DNA of 64,000 bases from Alphaproteobacteria bacterium (GTDB lineage Bacteria; Pseudomonadota; Alphaproteobacteria; Rhizobiales; CAJQND01), in contig JAAEUE010000136.1 of NCBI GenBank assembly GCA_024227565.1, positions 62,001 through 126,000 on the forward strand, written 5' to 3'. Shown piece after piece: positions 44,238 through 54,412 of this stretch. Below the pieces are notes generated by a model that worked only from the letters and a program-made list of their open reading frames with translations, was not told the DNA's origin and made no database searches. The position numbers were made by a program, and so were the translations under genes. How positions within the stretch are numbered: position 1 is the stretch's first letter; every line of letters begins with the position of its first letter.

Positions 44238-45155
44238 CTATCTACCCCTAATTCGCGGGTCCAACGCATCGCGCAGCCCGTCTCCGATGTAGTTTACGCT
44301 AAGTACCGTGAGCGAGATAGCAAGGCCGGGCCAGAGAACCCGTTCTGGGTATTGTTGCAGATAGTCGGTGGAATCGAACAGGAGCCGGCCCCAGGTTGGA
44401 AAATCTGATGGGAAGCCAAGACCCAAAAACGACAAGGCGGATTCAGTGATGATTGCGTTCGCAATGCCCAGGGTTGCCGACACCATGATGGGTGATAGTA
44501 CATTGGGCAGCACATGCCGCAGGATCATGCGCCGCGCCGGCGTGCCGATGGAGTAGGAGGCAAGGACGAATTCCCGTTCTTTCAATGCAAGCACGTCACC
44601 GCGCACAATTCGCGCCGTCTGCATCCACGATGTGATGCCGATAATGAGGACGATGAGGATGAAAATGCCGGTCTCTGGGCCGACTGCGGCGCGCAACGTG
44701 TCACGAAACAGCATGATGATGACCAACAACAAAGGCAGCAGAGGCAGGGCCAGGAACAAGTCGGTGAAGCGCATCAATGGCCCGTCCAGCTTCTTGAAGT
44801 AGCCTGCAATCACACCGATCAAGGTGCCAAGCCCCAACGCCAGCAACATGGCGGTGATGCCAACCGCAAGGGAAACGCGCCCGCCAGCAAGAACGCGCGA
44901 AAGCGTGTCCCGGCCGAGCTGATCTGTACCAAACGGGTGGGCGAAGCTCGGGCCCTGATTGCGGGCGCGGATGTCGATGAACTGGGCCTCGATGGTCCAC
45001 AAGTAGGGGCCAATTGTAACCGCAAGCAGCACAACCACGAAAAAGCCCATGCCCCAAAGCGCTCCGCGGTGGGTTTTGAACTGATCCCACACATCAAGCC
45101 ATTGTGAGCGCGGCGGTCGCAGGTCTGTGTCTGGGGCGGGAGTGATCTCAGTCAT
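44238..45155 (-). CDS. Peptide/nickel-type ABC transporter permease (DppC-like)
   Basis: A 305-residue inner-membrane permease. The N-terminal OppC region is WDQFKTHRGALWGMGFFVVV. The pair FGTDQLGRDTLSRVLAGGRVSL is typical of DppC/OppC. About five further helices carry the EAA loop ASYSIGTPARRMILRHVLPN, and the protein ends in GDGLRDALDPR. ATG 45155 overlaps the upstream permease stop by eight bases (ATGACTGA), showing coupling; the longer frame to 45197 is rejected. It forms the pore with the DppB-like partner. Confidence 0.93.
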   Translation of the reverse strand: MTEITPAPDTDLRPPRSQWLDVWDQFKTHRGALWGMGFFVVVLLAVTIGPYLWTIEAQFIDIRARNQGPSFAHPFGTDQLGRDTLSRVLAGGRVSLAVGITAMLLALGLGTLIGVIAGYFKKLDGPLMRFTDLFLALPLLPLLLVIIMLFRDTLRAAVGPETGIFILIVLIIGITSWMQTARIVRGDVLALKEREFVLASYSIGTPARRMILRHVLPNVLSPIMVSATLGIANAIITESALSFLGLGFPSDFPTWGRLLFDSTDYLQQYPERVLWPGLAISLTVLSVNYIGDGLRDALDPRIRGR

Positions 45156-46155
45156 ATCGGATCCTCGGGTCAAGGACGCCGTAGAGGACATCGGCAATCA
45201 AATTGAACAGTACGATCAGCAAGGCAAAGATGAACGTAAGGGTTTGCACCACCGGCACGTCGCCGCCCTGAATTGCAATGATAAGCAGTTGGCCCAGGCC
45301 GTTCACTTTGAACACTTGCTCGGTGATGATTGCGCCACCGAAAACTTGGGGCACACCGAGCGCAATCACCGTGGTCACCGGGATGAGGGAATTGCGCAAC
45401 ACGTGCACAAGCACCACAATACGCTCGCGAACTCCTTTGGCGCGCGCCGTGCGCACATAGTCCTGATTGAGATTGTCCAACATGGAGGCCCGCATGTACC
45501 GGCTGATTTGGGCTGCGTTGAAGAGGGCCAACACCGACACCGGCATGATCATCTGTTTGACCTGCACCAGAAAACTTGACCAATCGGTGACCTGATGGGT
45601 GGTGTCGTAGATTGAGGGAAACCAGCCAAGCCAAACCGAAAAGATGACAATCAACAACACGCCCGTGAAGAAGGTTGGGACCGAGAAACCCACCATGGAG
45701 ATGAAGGTGCCGATCTGATCGAACCAGCTATATTGCCGGTAGGCGGAGATGACCCCGATGGGCACCGCGATAACAATACCCAGGACATATGACAGCCCTA
45801 CCACCCAAAGGGTTTGGGGCAGTCTTTGCACGATCAGATCGACCACAGGGGAGCGTGTTTGCCAGCTCAGCACCCGCAACCGGTCGCCTCCGATCTGCCA
45901 TCCGAAGATGTGTTCCAGAATGTTGAGCGGTTCGTTGATGAAGAACTGTTTGCACCACAATATGTAGCGAATGTAGATCGGATCGCCCAGACCCAAGGAT
46001 TGGCGGATCTTTTCGCGCACCTCAGGGGGAATGGTGAGCGGCAGGTTCGCTGTGGGATCGGATGGCGCCAGATCCAACAGCAAAAATATGATGAGGCTGA
46101 TCAGTAGCAGGGTGGGCACGGCCAGCAAAGAGCGGCGGATCGTGTAATTGAACAT
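45148..46155 (-). CDS. Peptide/nickel-type ABC transporter permease (DppB-like)
   Basis: A 335-residue inner-membrane permease. The OppB N terminus is FNYTIRRSLLAVPTLLLISL, followed by the region around DPTANLPLTIPPEVREKIRQ. Six or more helices carry the EAA loop DYVRTARAKGVRERIVVLVH, VLRNSLIPVTTV. The C terminus is DVLYGVLDPRIRYD. It overlaps the DppC-like gene by eight bases and lies 69 bases after the solute-binding protein gene. The substrate cannot be read; this importer class also takes up sugars, opines and other small molecules. Confidence 0.93.
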   Translation of the reverse strand: MFNYTIRRSLLAVPTLLLISLIIFLLLDLAPSDPTANLPLTIPPEVREKIRQSLGLGDPIYIRYILWCKQFFINEPLNILEHIFGWQIGGDRLRVLSWQTRSPVVDLIVQRLPQTLWVVGLSYVLGIVIAVPIGVISAYRQYSWFDQIGTFISMVGFSVPTFFTGVLLIVIFSVWLGWFPSIYDTTHQVTDWSSFLVQVKQMIMPVSVLALFNAAQISRYMRASMLDNLNQDYVRTARAKGVRERIVVLVHVLRNSLIPVTTVIALGVPQVFGGAIITEQVFKVNGLGQLLIIAIQGGDVPVVQTLTFIFALLIVLFNLIADVLYGVLDPRIRYD

Positions 46156-46224
46156 GCTTGGTGCTGCCTCAGCTCAGCGTTTCAAGATCCATCCGCCCCG
46201 GCGGTGAGTCCGGGGCGAGGAACT

Positions 46225-47922
46225 TTACTTCTTGCGGAACCAGTCTGCGACATTCCAGAGCTCGCTGTCCCAGGTGTTGAGCACAACGCCGCCCAGAGTA
46301 TTGGAATGGGCGGACACCCGGCCACGGTCGACCAGCGGCAGTATGGCATAGTCCTGCATCAGTTTGTCGTTCATGGCCTTGGCGAGCCGAGCACGTTCGT
46401 TCAGATCGCCCGTTGTCGCCATTTCGGCGACCAGGCCGTCATATTCCTTGCTGCAGTACCGAGGCATATTGTTGCCCTGCCACTGTGTTTCTGGACGTGG
46501 TGCCTGTTTGCACGACCAATTGGACATGTAGGCTTCAGGATCGGTTCCATCGAAGTTGTTCGCGTACATTTCAACGTCAGCAAAAAACTTCTGGAACGTG
46601 TCAGGGCTGCCCGGGTCAGAACCGAAGAACACCGAAGCATCAATGTTGCGGAGCTCGATCTCGACGCCGATCTCTTTCCACCATTGCTTGATCAGGGCCT
46701 GGAAGTCCTGGCGTACCGCGTTTGTTGAGGTTTGGTAGAGCAGGGAGAGGCGCATCCCGTCTTTGGCGCGCACGCCATCGGCGCCGGCCTTCCAGCCTGT
46801 TTCTTCCAGCAGTTTCTTGGCCCCCTCAACGTCCTGCACAAGGCAAGCATTATTGGCACTGGATTTGTAGATTTCCGGTGCAGGCAACACATTGCAGGTT
46901 GGCCGGCCGGCGCTGCCGTAACCGATTTCCACCAACAGTTTCCGGTCAATCGCCATGGACAGTGCCTTGCGCACAGTAATGTCGGACAAAATTGGGTGAG
47001 GGTGCTTGGCAGTGGCCCGCTCCGCCCCCAGCCCTGGGGCCGGATTGGTGAAGTTGATCATGATGCGCTCAACCAGCGTTCCGAAAGCGGCAACCACTTT
47101 GCCTTTTCCCTTCGCTTCCATGGCTTTAATTACATCCGGCGCCAACTGCATGTTCCAGGCGTAGTCAAACTCACCGGTTTCCAGGACTGACCGCGCTGCG
47201 GCCGTGGCTTCCCCTCCGCCCTTTAATGTTGCGGTGGCGAAGGCTGGCTTGGCGGGGTCGCGGTAGTTTTGATTGGCCTCAAATGAGATCACGTCGTTGG
47301 GCCGAAACTCTTTAACAGTGAAGGGGCCTGTGCCGATCGGGCCAAAGTTCGCTTCGGTGCATTCTGGCGCTTTGGCGCCCAGACAATCGGCAAATTGCTT
47401 GGCTTGAAGAATAGGTGATTGGGCACCCACGAACGGCCCATAGGGAAACGGCTTGGAGAGGCCGAAGGTGACCTTCACCGTCAGGTCATCAAGCGCCTCG
47501 ACGCTTTTGACATCATTGTATTTTTCGTTCTGCGCGCAGCCGCCTTCCGGATGGGTGCAATATTTCCAGGAGAACACCACGTCTGCCGAAGTCACCGGAG
47601 TATCGTCAGACCATTTCAACCCAGGTTTCAGTTTCCAGGTTATTGTTGTTAGGTCGGCCGAAACGCCACCATTTTCCACCGTTGGAACGGATTCAGCCAA
47701 CCACGGCACCATGGCGCCCTTCTCGTTATAACGAGCGAGAGGTTCCAGCACCAATGAGGATGACTCGAGCTCTTTAGTGCCGCCTGACAAATATGGGTTG
47801 AGCGTGGAGGGGGCCTGCCAATAGATAATATTGACATGGCCACTCGATCCTCGTTCAGCGTGGGCGCTCGGCGCAATCGCCATTGCTGCCACCGCACTCA
47901 GGGTCAGTGTTCTAATCTTCAT
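46225..47922 (-). CDS. Peptide/nickel-type ABC transporter substrate-binding protein
   Basis: A 565-residue periplasmic binding protein of the SBP_bac_5 family. The signal peptide is residues 1-21 (KIRTLTLSAVAAMAIAPSAHA). Family segments are YWQAPSTLNPYLSGGTKELE, LAESVPTVENGG, WKLKPGLKWSDDTPVTSADV, GTGPFTVKEFRPNDVISFEA, KALSMAIDRKLL and the late YCSKEYDGLVAEM. ATG 47922, after GGGAGAAACTG, gives the signal peptide; the frame to 47943 is rejected. It delivers the substrate to the two permeases downstream. No ligand assignment is possible from sequence alone. Confidence 0.93.
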   Translation of the reverse strand: MKIRTLTLSAVAAMAIAPSAHAERGSSGHVNIIYWQAPSTLNPYLSGGTKELESSSLVLEPLARYNEKGAMVPWLAESVPTVENGGVSADLTTITWKLKPGLKWSDDTPVTSADVVFSWKYCTHPEGGCAQNEKYNDVKSVEALDDLTVKVTFGLSKPFPYGPFVGAQSPILQAKQFADCLGAKAPECTEANFGPIGTGPFTVKEFRPNDVISFEANQNYRDPAKPAFATATLKGGGEATAAARSVLETGEFDYAWNMQLAPDVIKAMEAKGKGKVVAAFGTLVERIMINFTNPAPGLGAERATAKHPHPILSDITVRKALSMAIDRKLLVEIGYGSAGRPTCNVLPAPEIYKSSANNACLVQDVEGAKKLLEETGWKAGADGVRAKDGMRLSLLYQTSTNAVRQDFQALIKQWWKEIGVEIELRNIDASVFFGSDPGSPDTFQKFFADVEMYANNFDGTDPEAYMSNWSCKQAPRPETQWQGNNMPRYCSKEYDGLVAEMATTGDLNERARLAKAMNDKLMQDYAILPLVDRGRVSAHSNTLGGVVLNTWDSELWNVADWFRKK

Positions 47923-47979
47923 CAGTTTCTCCCTTTCTATCATTGCTCACACAATATTGCTGGTGGTTCTATCCCCAGT

Positions 47980-48972
47980 CTATCGGTCTTCCAAGAGGTG
48001 GCAGGCGGCATAACGGCCGTCGCCGACAGCGTGAAATGACGGTTCAATTTCATGGCAGATATCCATTGCTTTGGGACATCTGGTGCAAAAATTACAGCCC
48101 TGAGGCGGATTGGAGGGCGAAGGAACATCCCCCTCCAGGATAATGTGTTGGCGCTTGGCCTCATGCTCTGGGTCGGGTTCAGGCACCGCAGAGAGCAGGG
48201 CCTGGGTGTAGGGGTGTGCTGGGTCGGCGTAGAGGTCGTCCCGCGGAGCCAATTCGACGATCTTGCCCAGGTACATGACGGCCACCCGATCTGCGATGTG
48301 CCGGATCATTGATAGATCGTGGCTAATGAACAGATAGGTTAGGCCAAACTTCTTCTGCAGTTCCTCCAGAAGATTGACCACCTGAGCCTGAATAGAGACG
48401 TCCAGGGCGGCAATGGGTTCGTCGCACACGATGAACTTCGGGTTTAATGCCAACGCCCTGGCAATGCCGATGCGCTGGCGTTGGCCGCCTGAGAACTCAT
48501 GAGGGTAGCGATTGGCAAAGCTGCGGTTCAGTCCCACTTGATCCATCAACTCATAAATGCGCGCAATGCGTTCGGACGGCGAAAGGGATTGGTGCTCATC
48601 CAGAGGTTCGCCAATGATGGCCGACACCGTCATGCGCGGGTTCAGGCTGGCCTGCGGATCCTGAAAGATCATTTGCATGGCCGGGCGCATGGGCCGCAAT
48701 TCATCCGCACCGGCATGGCTAATGTCCCGGCCATCTATTTTGATGTGGCCATCCGTCAGCTCATACAGCCTGATGACCGCGCGCCCGACTGTTGATTTTC
48801 CGCATCCCGATTCACCAACAAGACCAAGGGTTTCGCCCTCATATATTTGAAGCGAGACATCGTCCACCGCTTTGACATCGCCGATATGGCGGCGGAATAC
48901 TCCAGCATGAATTGGAAAGTGAACCTTCAGCCCTTCTATCTCAACAAGTGGATTTTGGCGAAGTTCAGCCAT
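47980..48972 (-). CDS. Peptide-type ABC transporter ATPase (DppF/OppF-like)
   Basis: A 330-residue ATPase. Walker A is [21 protein letters not shown]-loop [17 protein letters not shown], signature [19 protein letters not shown], Walker [21 protein letters not shown] and H-loop [19 protein letters not shown]. The Opp-type C terminus has an Fe-S-like cysteine cluster ([17 protein letters not shown]). ATG 48972 overlaps the stop of the upstream ATPase by eight bases; the longer frame to 49269 runs inside that gene. It powers the importer together with the DppD-like ATPase. Confidence 0.95.
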   Translation of the reverse strand: MAELRQNPLVEIEGLKVHFPIHAGVFRRHIGDVKAVDDVSLQIYEGETLGLVGESGCGKSTVGRAVIRLYELTDGHIKIDGRDISHAGADELRPMRPAMQMIFQDPQASLNPRMTVSAIIGEPLDEHQSLSPSERIARIYELMDQVGLNRSFANRYPHEFSGGQRQRIGIARALALNPKFIVCDEPIAALDVSIQAQVVNLLEELQKKFGLTYLFISHDLSMIRHIADRVAVMYLGKIVELAPRDDLYADPAHPYTQALLSAVPEPDPEHEAKRQHIILEGDVPSPSNPPQGCNFCTRCPKAMDICHEIEPSFHAVGDGRYAACHLLEDR

Positions 48973-49969
48973 TGCGCGGTGCTCCTGCTTCGGCATTCCA
49001 GTGACAGGAGACAGTGTGGTCTGCGCCAACCGCAAAGGCTGGCGGATTTTGCGACCGGCAGCTCTCAAAGGCATGGGCGCAACGGTCGCTGAAAGAGCAC
49101 GAGCGCGGAAAGTCATAGAGGATCGGAGGTTGCCCCTCAATGACCTGCAGTTTTTCGGGGCGCGCTCCGCGCACGCTTGGAATGGTTTCCAGAAGCGCCT
49201 TTGTGTAGGGATGCTGAGGATTGGCAAACAGCTCGCGCACCGGGGCCTGTTCCACCACCTGACCGCCATACATCACCATGACCCGGTCAGCTATTCCGGC
49301 AATAACGCCAAGATCGTGCGTGATCCAAACTATGGACATGCCGAGCTTGTGTCTGAGCTCTTTTACCAGCTCCAAGATCTGCGCTTGAATGGTGACATCG
49401 AGCGCGGTGGTCGGCTCGTCCGCAATCAGCACTTTGGGGTCGCACGCCAATGCAATGGCGATCATGACACGTTGGCGCATTCCGCCTGAGAACTGGTGCG
49501 GAAAATCAGACAAGCGCCGCTTGGCATCAGAAATGCCCACCAGGTCCAGCAATTCGGCTGCACGTGCCCTGGCTTGGGCCTTGGTTAGACCCATATGTCC
49601 GCGCAGCGGCTCCATCAGTTGGAAGCCGACTGTAAAGACCGGATTGAGCGATGTCATTGGATCTTGAAAGATGAACCCGATCTCAGCGCCGCGAACGGAG
49701 CGCAGTTGCTCATCACTCACCTTTAGAAGGTCACTGTTGGCAAACCGAACATGGCCAGCGGCCACTTTTGCAGGCGGAGACGGCAAAAGGCCAATGAGCG
49801 ACATCATGGTCACTGATTTGCCCGAGCCGCTCTCTCCGACGACGCCCAGCAGCTCGCCAGGCTGCAATTCAAAGCTCACCGCGTTTACGGCATGCACGTT
49901 GCCTTGGCGTGTCTGAAACACGGTCGTTAGATCTTTTACGTCGAGAACTGCCGTACCCTCATCAGGCAT
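48965..49969 (-). CDS. Peptide-type ABC transporter ATPase (DppD/OppD-like)
   Basis: A 334-residue ATPase. Walker A is [21 protein letters not shown]-loop [20 protein letters not shown], signature [19 protein letters not shown], Walker [21 protein letters not shown] and H-loop [19 protein letters not shown]. The C-terminal cysteine-bearing segment is [18 protein letters not shown] 49969 has GAGG nine bases upstream; ATG 49978 is the alternative. The gene order of this importer (two ATPases, then binding protein, then two permeases) differs from the usual binding-protein-first order. It sits after the RraA-like gene. Confidence 0.95.
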   Translation of the reverse strand: MPDEGTAVLDVKDLTTVFQTRQGNVHAVNAVSFELQPGELLGVVGESGSGKSVTMMSLIGLLPSPPAKVAAGHVRFANSDLLKVSDEQLRSVRGAEIGFIFQDPMTSLNPVFTVGFQLMEPLRGHMGLTKAQARARAAELLDLVGISDAKRRLSDFPHQFSGGMRQRVMIAIALACDPKVLIADEPTTALDVTIQAQILELVKELRHKLGMSIVWITHDLGVIAGIADRVMVMYGGQVVEQAPVRELFANPQHPYTKALLETIPSVRGARPEKLQVIEGQPPILYDFPRSCSFSDRCAHAFESCRSQNPPAFAVGADHTVSCHWNAEAGAPRNG

Positions 49970-50064
49970 TCTCTGCATCCTCGTATTTGTCGCCGGCGGT
50001 GCGTTCCCAGCCTAACACGGTTGGGAGTGGCCACAAGCGGTGAGTTTTTGCATTCGTGTTACGG

Positions 50065-50766
50065 TCAGTGAATTTCCTTTGCCCCGTGCATTGCTGCTTT
50101 CAGTTTTTCAATCTCGAAATCCGGTGCGCGGGCTGCATCCAGAATGACCTTTTCCTTGCGCACGAGCTTGGCAACCACATCCGGGATCTGGGTAACCGCA
50201 TCGGCCGGGATCATGACGGCACCGTGGTGATCGGCGTGAACGATGTCGTTGGGGACCACAGTGAGGCCGAACACCGTGACCTGGCAGGCCACATCGACCA
50301 CATGGACGAATGCATGGCTCGGCCCAACCTTGGCGCCCAGAAGGTTGTAGCCCCGCGCACTGTCCTTCAGATCGCGGAACGACCCGTTGGTCACGGCACC
50401 CACCGAGCCCAAGCCTTTGTGGATGTTGGTTTGAACCTCACCCCAAAAAGCGCCAATGCCCGGGTTGGGGTCCAGGTCCTGGATGACCACAACGGTGGGT
50501 GAAGGGCCGTCGGCCACATGCTTATAATAGGCCGTGCGTTTTTCCGCTTGTTCGCCGGCGCTTTCAGGGTGAGGGCCGGCAGCCCTAATGGTGGCCGTGC
50601 GGGCATAGCCGCAAATGGGAGCAAGGTCGGGATCCAGCGGAACCAGCGGTTCGGTGGTGAAGCCATGACCACGCCGGTCCGGAACGATCTCTTCCAGCGC
50701 GTTGCAAATGGTGGGTGTGTCCCACTGTGTCAACACGGCGAGCTGTTCTGCGTTGGGGAGTGCCAT
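50065..50766 (-). CDS. RraA/HMG-aldolase family protein
   Basis: A 233-residue protein of the RraA fold. This fold includes 4-hydroxy-4-methyl-2-oxoglutarate/4-carboxy-4-hydroxy-2-oxoadipate aldolases and RNase E inhibitors. The core is IGAFWGEVQTNIHKGLGSVG and AVTNGSFRDLKDSARGYNLL. The segment GFWGEV...G..G....G..RD is typical of the aldolase group, with the R-D pair binding substrate and metal. FGLTVVPNDIVHADHHGAVM follows, ending in an acidic-residue-poor tail. In this operon an aldolase or related lyase acting on a branched oxo-acid is more likely than RNase control. It lies between the TRAP and ABC genes on the same strand. Confidence 0.82.
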   Translation of the reverse strand: MALPNAEQLAVLTQWDTPTICNALEEIVPDRRGHGFTTEPLVPLDPDLAPICGYARTATIRAAGPHPESAGEQAEKRTAYYKHVADGPSPTVVVIQDLDPNPGIGAFWGEVQTNIHKGLGSVGAVTNGSFRDLKDSARGYNLLGAKVGPSHAFVHVVDVACQVTVFGLTVVPNDIVHADHHGAVMIPADAVTQIPDVVAKLVRKEKVILDAARAPDFEIEKLKAAMHGAKEIH

Positions 50767-50834
50767 GATTTTTTGTCCTCTTATTGTTTTGGCCGTATTG
50801 AGAAGGCTTTATGGCCGTTTTTTCTCCAAGTGAA

Positions 50835-52094
50835 TCATTTAAACCAAATGGCCGTTTGCGGCAGGAAGCTGACGGTTATCAGCGTGATGAACATGGCCAG
50901 AATATACCACTTACAATAGCCCATAATCTCTTCGATTTTCAGCCCGGTTGCCGAACACACCGTGAGCAGAACCGAAGCCACGGGGGGCGTTTGCTGTCCA
51001 ATGCCGAGGTTCAGGCAGACGATGACGCCAAAATGCACCGGGTCTATGCCCATCTCGCGGGACAAAGGCAGCAACATTGGCACGACAACGATGATGGCGG
51101 CGGATGCATGCAGAAACATGCCCAGAAACAACAGGAACACATTGAGCAGCAACATGCGCAATATGAAGTCGTCAGTCAGGTCCCCAAGACCCGAGGCGAT
51201 CGCCTGAGGGATCTGCTCGTTTGCCAGGAACTGGCCGAGCACAGCTGAGCCGGCGATGATCATCATCACCACAGAGGTTTGCCTGACGGTGTTGACCGCC
51301 AGTTGATAGACTTTCGGAAAACTTAGATCACGCTGTAGCACCCAGCCAAACACCAGAGCTGCCACCACGCCAACCGCTGCGGCTTCGGTTGGGGTCACGA
51401 AGCCACCGATGAGGCCGCCGACCACAATCAGTGGAATGAGCAATGGCACAATCGCGCGGGTGAGCTGTTGTCCCAATCGGGCGACCTCGAAGCGCTCGTC
51501 CACGGGATGTTTTTCGATGCGAGCAAAAATGTAGCTGGTCACCATGAACGCGCCACCCAGCATTATGCCGGGCACAATGCCGGCGATGAACAGGTCCTTG
51601 ATCGAGACGTTACTCGTAACGCCGAACAGTACCATGGGGATGGAGGGTGGAATAATGATGCCCAGCGTAGCGCTGGTGGCTGTGACGGCGCCGGCGAACG
51701 ACTTTGGATAACCTTGCTTTTCCATGGAGGGGACGAAGATCTTGCTCATGACCGCAGCATCGGCCACGGCGGAACCCGACATTTCGGCCATAAACATGGA
51801 CGTGACCACATTGACATGAGCCAACCCGCCGCGGATCCAGCCCACGAGTGCCCGGGCAAGGCCGATTATGCGGTCGGAAATGGAGGTTGCTCCCATCAGC
51901 TCGCCCATAAAGATGAAGAGGGGGATGGCAAGCAAAATCACGCGGTTGACGCCGGAGAACATCTGTATTGGCGCCATCACGAGATCAATGCCGGAGACGT
52001 ACATTGCGATGCCGGCAGATATCATCAGGGCAAACCCGATGGGCATGCCCATGGCAATCAACAAGAACAACAAGATGACGACGCCCCAAGCCAT
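50835..52094 (-). CDS. TRAP transporter large permease (DctM-like)
   Basis: A 419-residue inner-membrane protein with about twelve hydrophobic segments. DctM signatures are LFIFMGELMGATSISDRIIG, VTSMFMAEMSGSAVADAAVM, TSATLGIIIPPSIPMVLFGV, TPTEAAAVGVV and DPVHFGVIVCLNLGIGQQTP. It drives sodium- or proton-coupled import of a carboxylated compound delivered by the DctP protein. It lies four bases after the DctQ gene and 68 bases before the RraA-like gene. Confidence 0.95.
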   Translation of the reverse strand: MAWGVVILLFLLIAMGMPIGFALMISAGIAMYVSGIDLVMAPIQMFSGVNRVILLAIPLFIFMGELMGATSISDRIIGLARALVGWIRGGLAHVNVVTSMFMAEMSGSAVADAAVMSKIFVPSMEKQGYPKSFAGAVTATSATLGIIIPPSIPMVLFGVTSNVSIKDLFIAGIVPGIMLGGAFMVTSYIFARIEKHPVDERFEVARLGQQLTRAIVPLLIPLIVVGGLIGGFVTPTEAAAVGVVAALVFGWVLQRDLSFPKVYQLAVNTVRQTSVVMMIIAGSAVLGQFLANEQIPQAIASGLGDLTDDFILRMLLLNVFLLFLGMFLHASAAIIVVVPMLLPLSREMGIDPVHFGVIVCLNLGIGQQTPPVASVLLTVCSATGLKIEEIMGYCKWYILAMFITLITVSFLPQTAIWFK

Positions 52095-52098
52095 GCCC

Positions 52099-52641
52099 CT
52101 AGTCGGCCTCAGATTTGTCTAAGAAGGTTTCCTGGATCCGGCGTGCCAATGCTGCGATCAATAGGAGAGCGGCAATCGGCATGATCAACATGAACCAGCC
52201 TTGGGCGATTTCGGCGGTTTCAATCTCTGTGCGGCCGGCCACTCTGATCATCCGAATGGACTGAGCCAGAAGCACCGAGAGAAAAATACCCATGAGGGCC
52301 ATATTTATGGCGATCAGGATTTTGCGTCCCAATGGGGGCAGGGCATCAACTAGCAAGTCAAAGCTGATGTGGCCTTCGCGGCGCAATGCCAGGTAGGCCC
52401 CGAGAAAAGCAACCCAAACAAGAAGGAAGCCAGGCACCTCATCTGCCGTCACGCTGATTGCGCCGAGCCATTCTCGGAAGAACAGATATACGGGGAGCAA
52501 TGTCTCAAACTGCCGGCTCAACTCGCGGAGACCGCCGAGCACGAGATAGCGATTGATGACGTTGATACAAATGAAGATCGAGGACACTGCGAACGCAAAA
52601 ACCGCAATGCCCTCGATCAATCGGTCAACTAGCCGAAACAC
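52099..52641 (-). CDS. TRAP transporter small permease (DctQ-like)
   Basis: A 180-residue inner-membrane protein with four hydrophobic segments. The DctQ pattern is visible: INVINRYLVLGGLRELSRQF in the first loop, then PGFLLVWVAFLGAYLALRREGHISFDLLVD, with the charged RREGHI turn typical of the family. It pairs with DctM to make the translocating part of the TRAP importer. Spacing is seven bases from the DctP stop and four bases to DctM. Confidence 0.92.
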   Translation of the reverse strand: MFRLVDRLIEGIAVFAFAVSSIFICINVINRYLVLGGLRELSRQFETLLPVYLFFREWLGAISVTADEVPGFLLVWVAFLGAYLALRREGHISFDLLVDALPPLGRKILIAINMALMGIFLSVLLAQSIRMIRVAGRTEIETAEIAQGWFMLIMPIAALLLIAALARRIQETFLDKSEAD

Positions 52642-52648
52642 CTAAGCG

Positions 52649-53620
52649 TTACTTCGCAGCGCGAACGAGCTTCAAGAACTCATCGCCCTGGCTTGAGACG
52701 TAATCGTCATAGGAAGGTGCTGTGGCTTTCTGGAACGCAGGAAGATCAACCTGGTTTATGCTGAGCTTGTCTTTCATTTCCTCAAAGTACTTGGTCTCCA
52801 GCTCTGCAGATTTGGCGTAGGCTGCTTCGGTAATTTCTCGGCCAACCTCAGTGAAAACCTTCTGCTGTGCAGGCGTCAAACTATCAAAGAAAGCCTTGGA
52901 GGAAAGCAGGAATGAAGGCGTGTACACATGGCTGGTGAGCGACAAGTGCTTTGCCACTTCAAAATGTTTCTGCTCATAGAAGCCATAGGTTGCCGCTTCG
53001 GCGCCATCAACAACGCCGCTCTGTAGTGCAGTGAAGGTTTCACCCCAAGAGACCTTTTGCGGCGTGGCGCCCATGTTCTGGAAGACGCCTTGGCGGAACT
53101 TGCCGCCCGATATCCTGATCTTCAAACCATCAAGGTCGCCCGGCGTGCCAACAGCGCGCTGAGAGTTGATCACATGGCGGAACCCGTTCTCGTAAACCCC
53201 GATGACCTTCACCCCGCCAACCTCTTCAATGCGGGCACGAATGGCGTCTTCAAGCCCGCCTTTCATGGCGCGTTTGACATGATCACGGTCTGAGAACAGC
53301 CAGGGCAAATCGAACACGCCAAGCTTCTTGTCGAGCTTCATGACGCCGGACGCCACATTGATCATTTCAAGTGAACCGGCCTGCACGTTGGCGATTAGGG
53401 CTTTTTCCTTGCCGAGTTGACCGCCTGGGAACAGCTTAAAGGTGAACTGGCCGGGCAGGCGCTTTTCAACGGCGGCAGCAAAAAGCTGCGATTGAGCATG
53501 TAACGGAGAAAACTCCGATACGTGACTTGCAACGCGAACCTCTTTCGGGGCGGCGTTCGCAATAGCGTTGGTGACCAATGTGGCCAGGGCGGCTGTAAAC
53601 AAGATACGCGTAAATTTCAT
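52649..53620 (-). CDS. TRAP transporter substrate-binding protein (DctP-like)
   Basis: A 323-residue periplasmic protein with a signal peptide (residues 1-23, ending ANA). DctP motifs are FKLFPGGQLGKEKALIANVQ, GVYENGFRHVINSQRAVGTP, the substrate-carboxylate-binding arginine in GLKIRISGGKFRQ, SWGETFTALQSGVVDGAEAA and LLSSKAFFDSLTPAQQKV. It binds a small organic acid. The gene starts 27 bases after the GntR gene on the same strand, so the regulator probably controls itself and the operon. Confidence 0.95.
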   Translation of the reverse strand: MKFTRILFTAALATLVTNAIANAAPKEVRVASHVSEFSPLHAQSQLFAAAVEKRLPGQFTFKLFPGGQLGKEKALIANVQAGSLEMINVASGVMKLDKKLGVFDLPWLFSDRDHVKRAMKGGLEDAIRARIEEVGGVKVIGVYENGFRHVINSQRAVGTPGDLDGLKIRISGGKFRQGVFQNMGATPQKVSWGETFTALQSGVVDGAEAATYGFYEQKHFEVAKHLSLTSHVYTPSFLLSSKAFFDSLTPAQQKVFTEVGREITEAAYAKSAELETKYFEEMKDKLSINQVDLPAFQKATAPSYDDYVSSQGDEFLKLVRAAK

Positions 53621-53647
53621 TGGTAGTGTCTCCCCAATTGGTGGTTG

Positions 53648-54379
53648 TTATCGGATTTCAATTTGATAGCGGAATTGATCGGCACGGCCTACGGACCGGC
53701 GCCACTCTAACGGGGCGCCGTCAAAACCTCTTGCCAGCCGCTCAATCACGATCACCGGGTCCCCCTCTGCAATCTGCAGGGTGTGAACTGTTTCGCGGTC
53801 TGCTGCCTCGACTGTCAGCTCTTCCTCGGCGCTTGCTACCGTTCGGCCACAATGCTCATCATAAATCGGGTAGAGCAGGGGACCCAACTTCTTTTCATCG
53901 ATCTCCAAGATCGGCATGAAGTCTTGTTTGGACAACCAGATTTCTTCAAGCAAAACCGGCTGCTTGCGCAGCAGCCGCAGCCTGCTTAGGCAAATGGCAG
54001 GTGCGTTCTGGTCAAGTTCTAACCTGAGGGACACATGCTCGGGTGCAGGCTTCACCTCGCGTCCAAGAATGCGTCCCTCAGGAACCAGCCGTTCGCCCGG
54101 ACGGCCTAAAAATCGGAAGAAACGAAAAAGAGACTGGTCGAAACTGGGGCGCCGCACAAATGTGCCCTTGCCTTGAAAGCGTTCAAGAACGCCTTCGCTC
54201 ACCAACTGTGTAACTGCTTGCCGAATTGTGCCGGGTGCCAGTGAATATTGATCAGCCAGAAGGTTTTCAGAAGGCATCCGGTCGCCGGGCCGCCGCACAC
54301 CGTCAGCTATCTCCTGGCGCAACTGGTCCGCAACGCGCTGATAGCGCGGTAATCTTTCATCGCCCCGGAGCGTTGCCAT
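53648..54379 (-). CDS. GntR family regulator with UTRA effector domain (HutC type)
   Basis: A 243-residue regulator. The winged helix-turn-helix is at about residues 10-75 (RYQRVADQLRQEIADG, RPGDRMPSENLLADQYSLAP, TIRQAVTQLVSEGVLERFQG, KGTFV). A UTRA ligand domain follows (about 95-240, FEIEEIWL-like VLLEEIWLSKQDFMPILEID, AEEELTVEAADRETVHTLQI). ATG 54379 is chosen; GTG 54385 is possible. It is divergent from the amidohydrolase gene with an operator-like palindrome between them. It heads the run of TRAP, RraA, ABC and ThDP genes, so it is the likely local repressor. Confidence 0.92.
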   Translation of the reverse strand: MATLRGDERLPRYQRVADQLRQEIADGVRRPGDRMPSENLLADQYSLAPGTIRQAVTQLVSEGVLERFQGKGTFVRRPSFDQSLFRFFRFLGRPGERLVPEGRILGREVKPAPEHVSLRLELDQNAPAICLSRLRLLRKQPVLLEEIWLSKQDFMPILEIDEKKLGPLLYPIYDEHCGRTVASAEEELTVEAADRETVHTLQIAEGDPVIVIERLARGFDGAPLEWRRSVGRADQFRYQIEIR

Positions 54380-54412
54380 TGACACAAGGTCTCGTTGCTC
54401 ATTACGTTAACC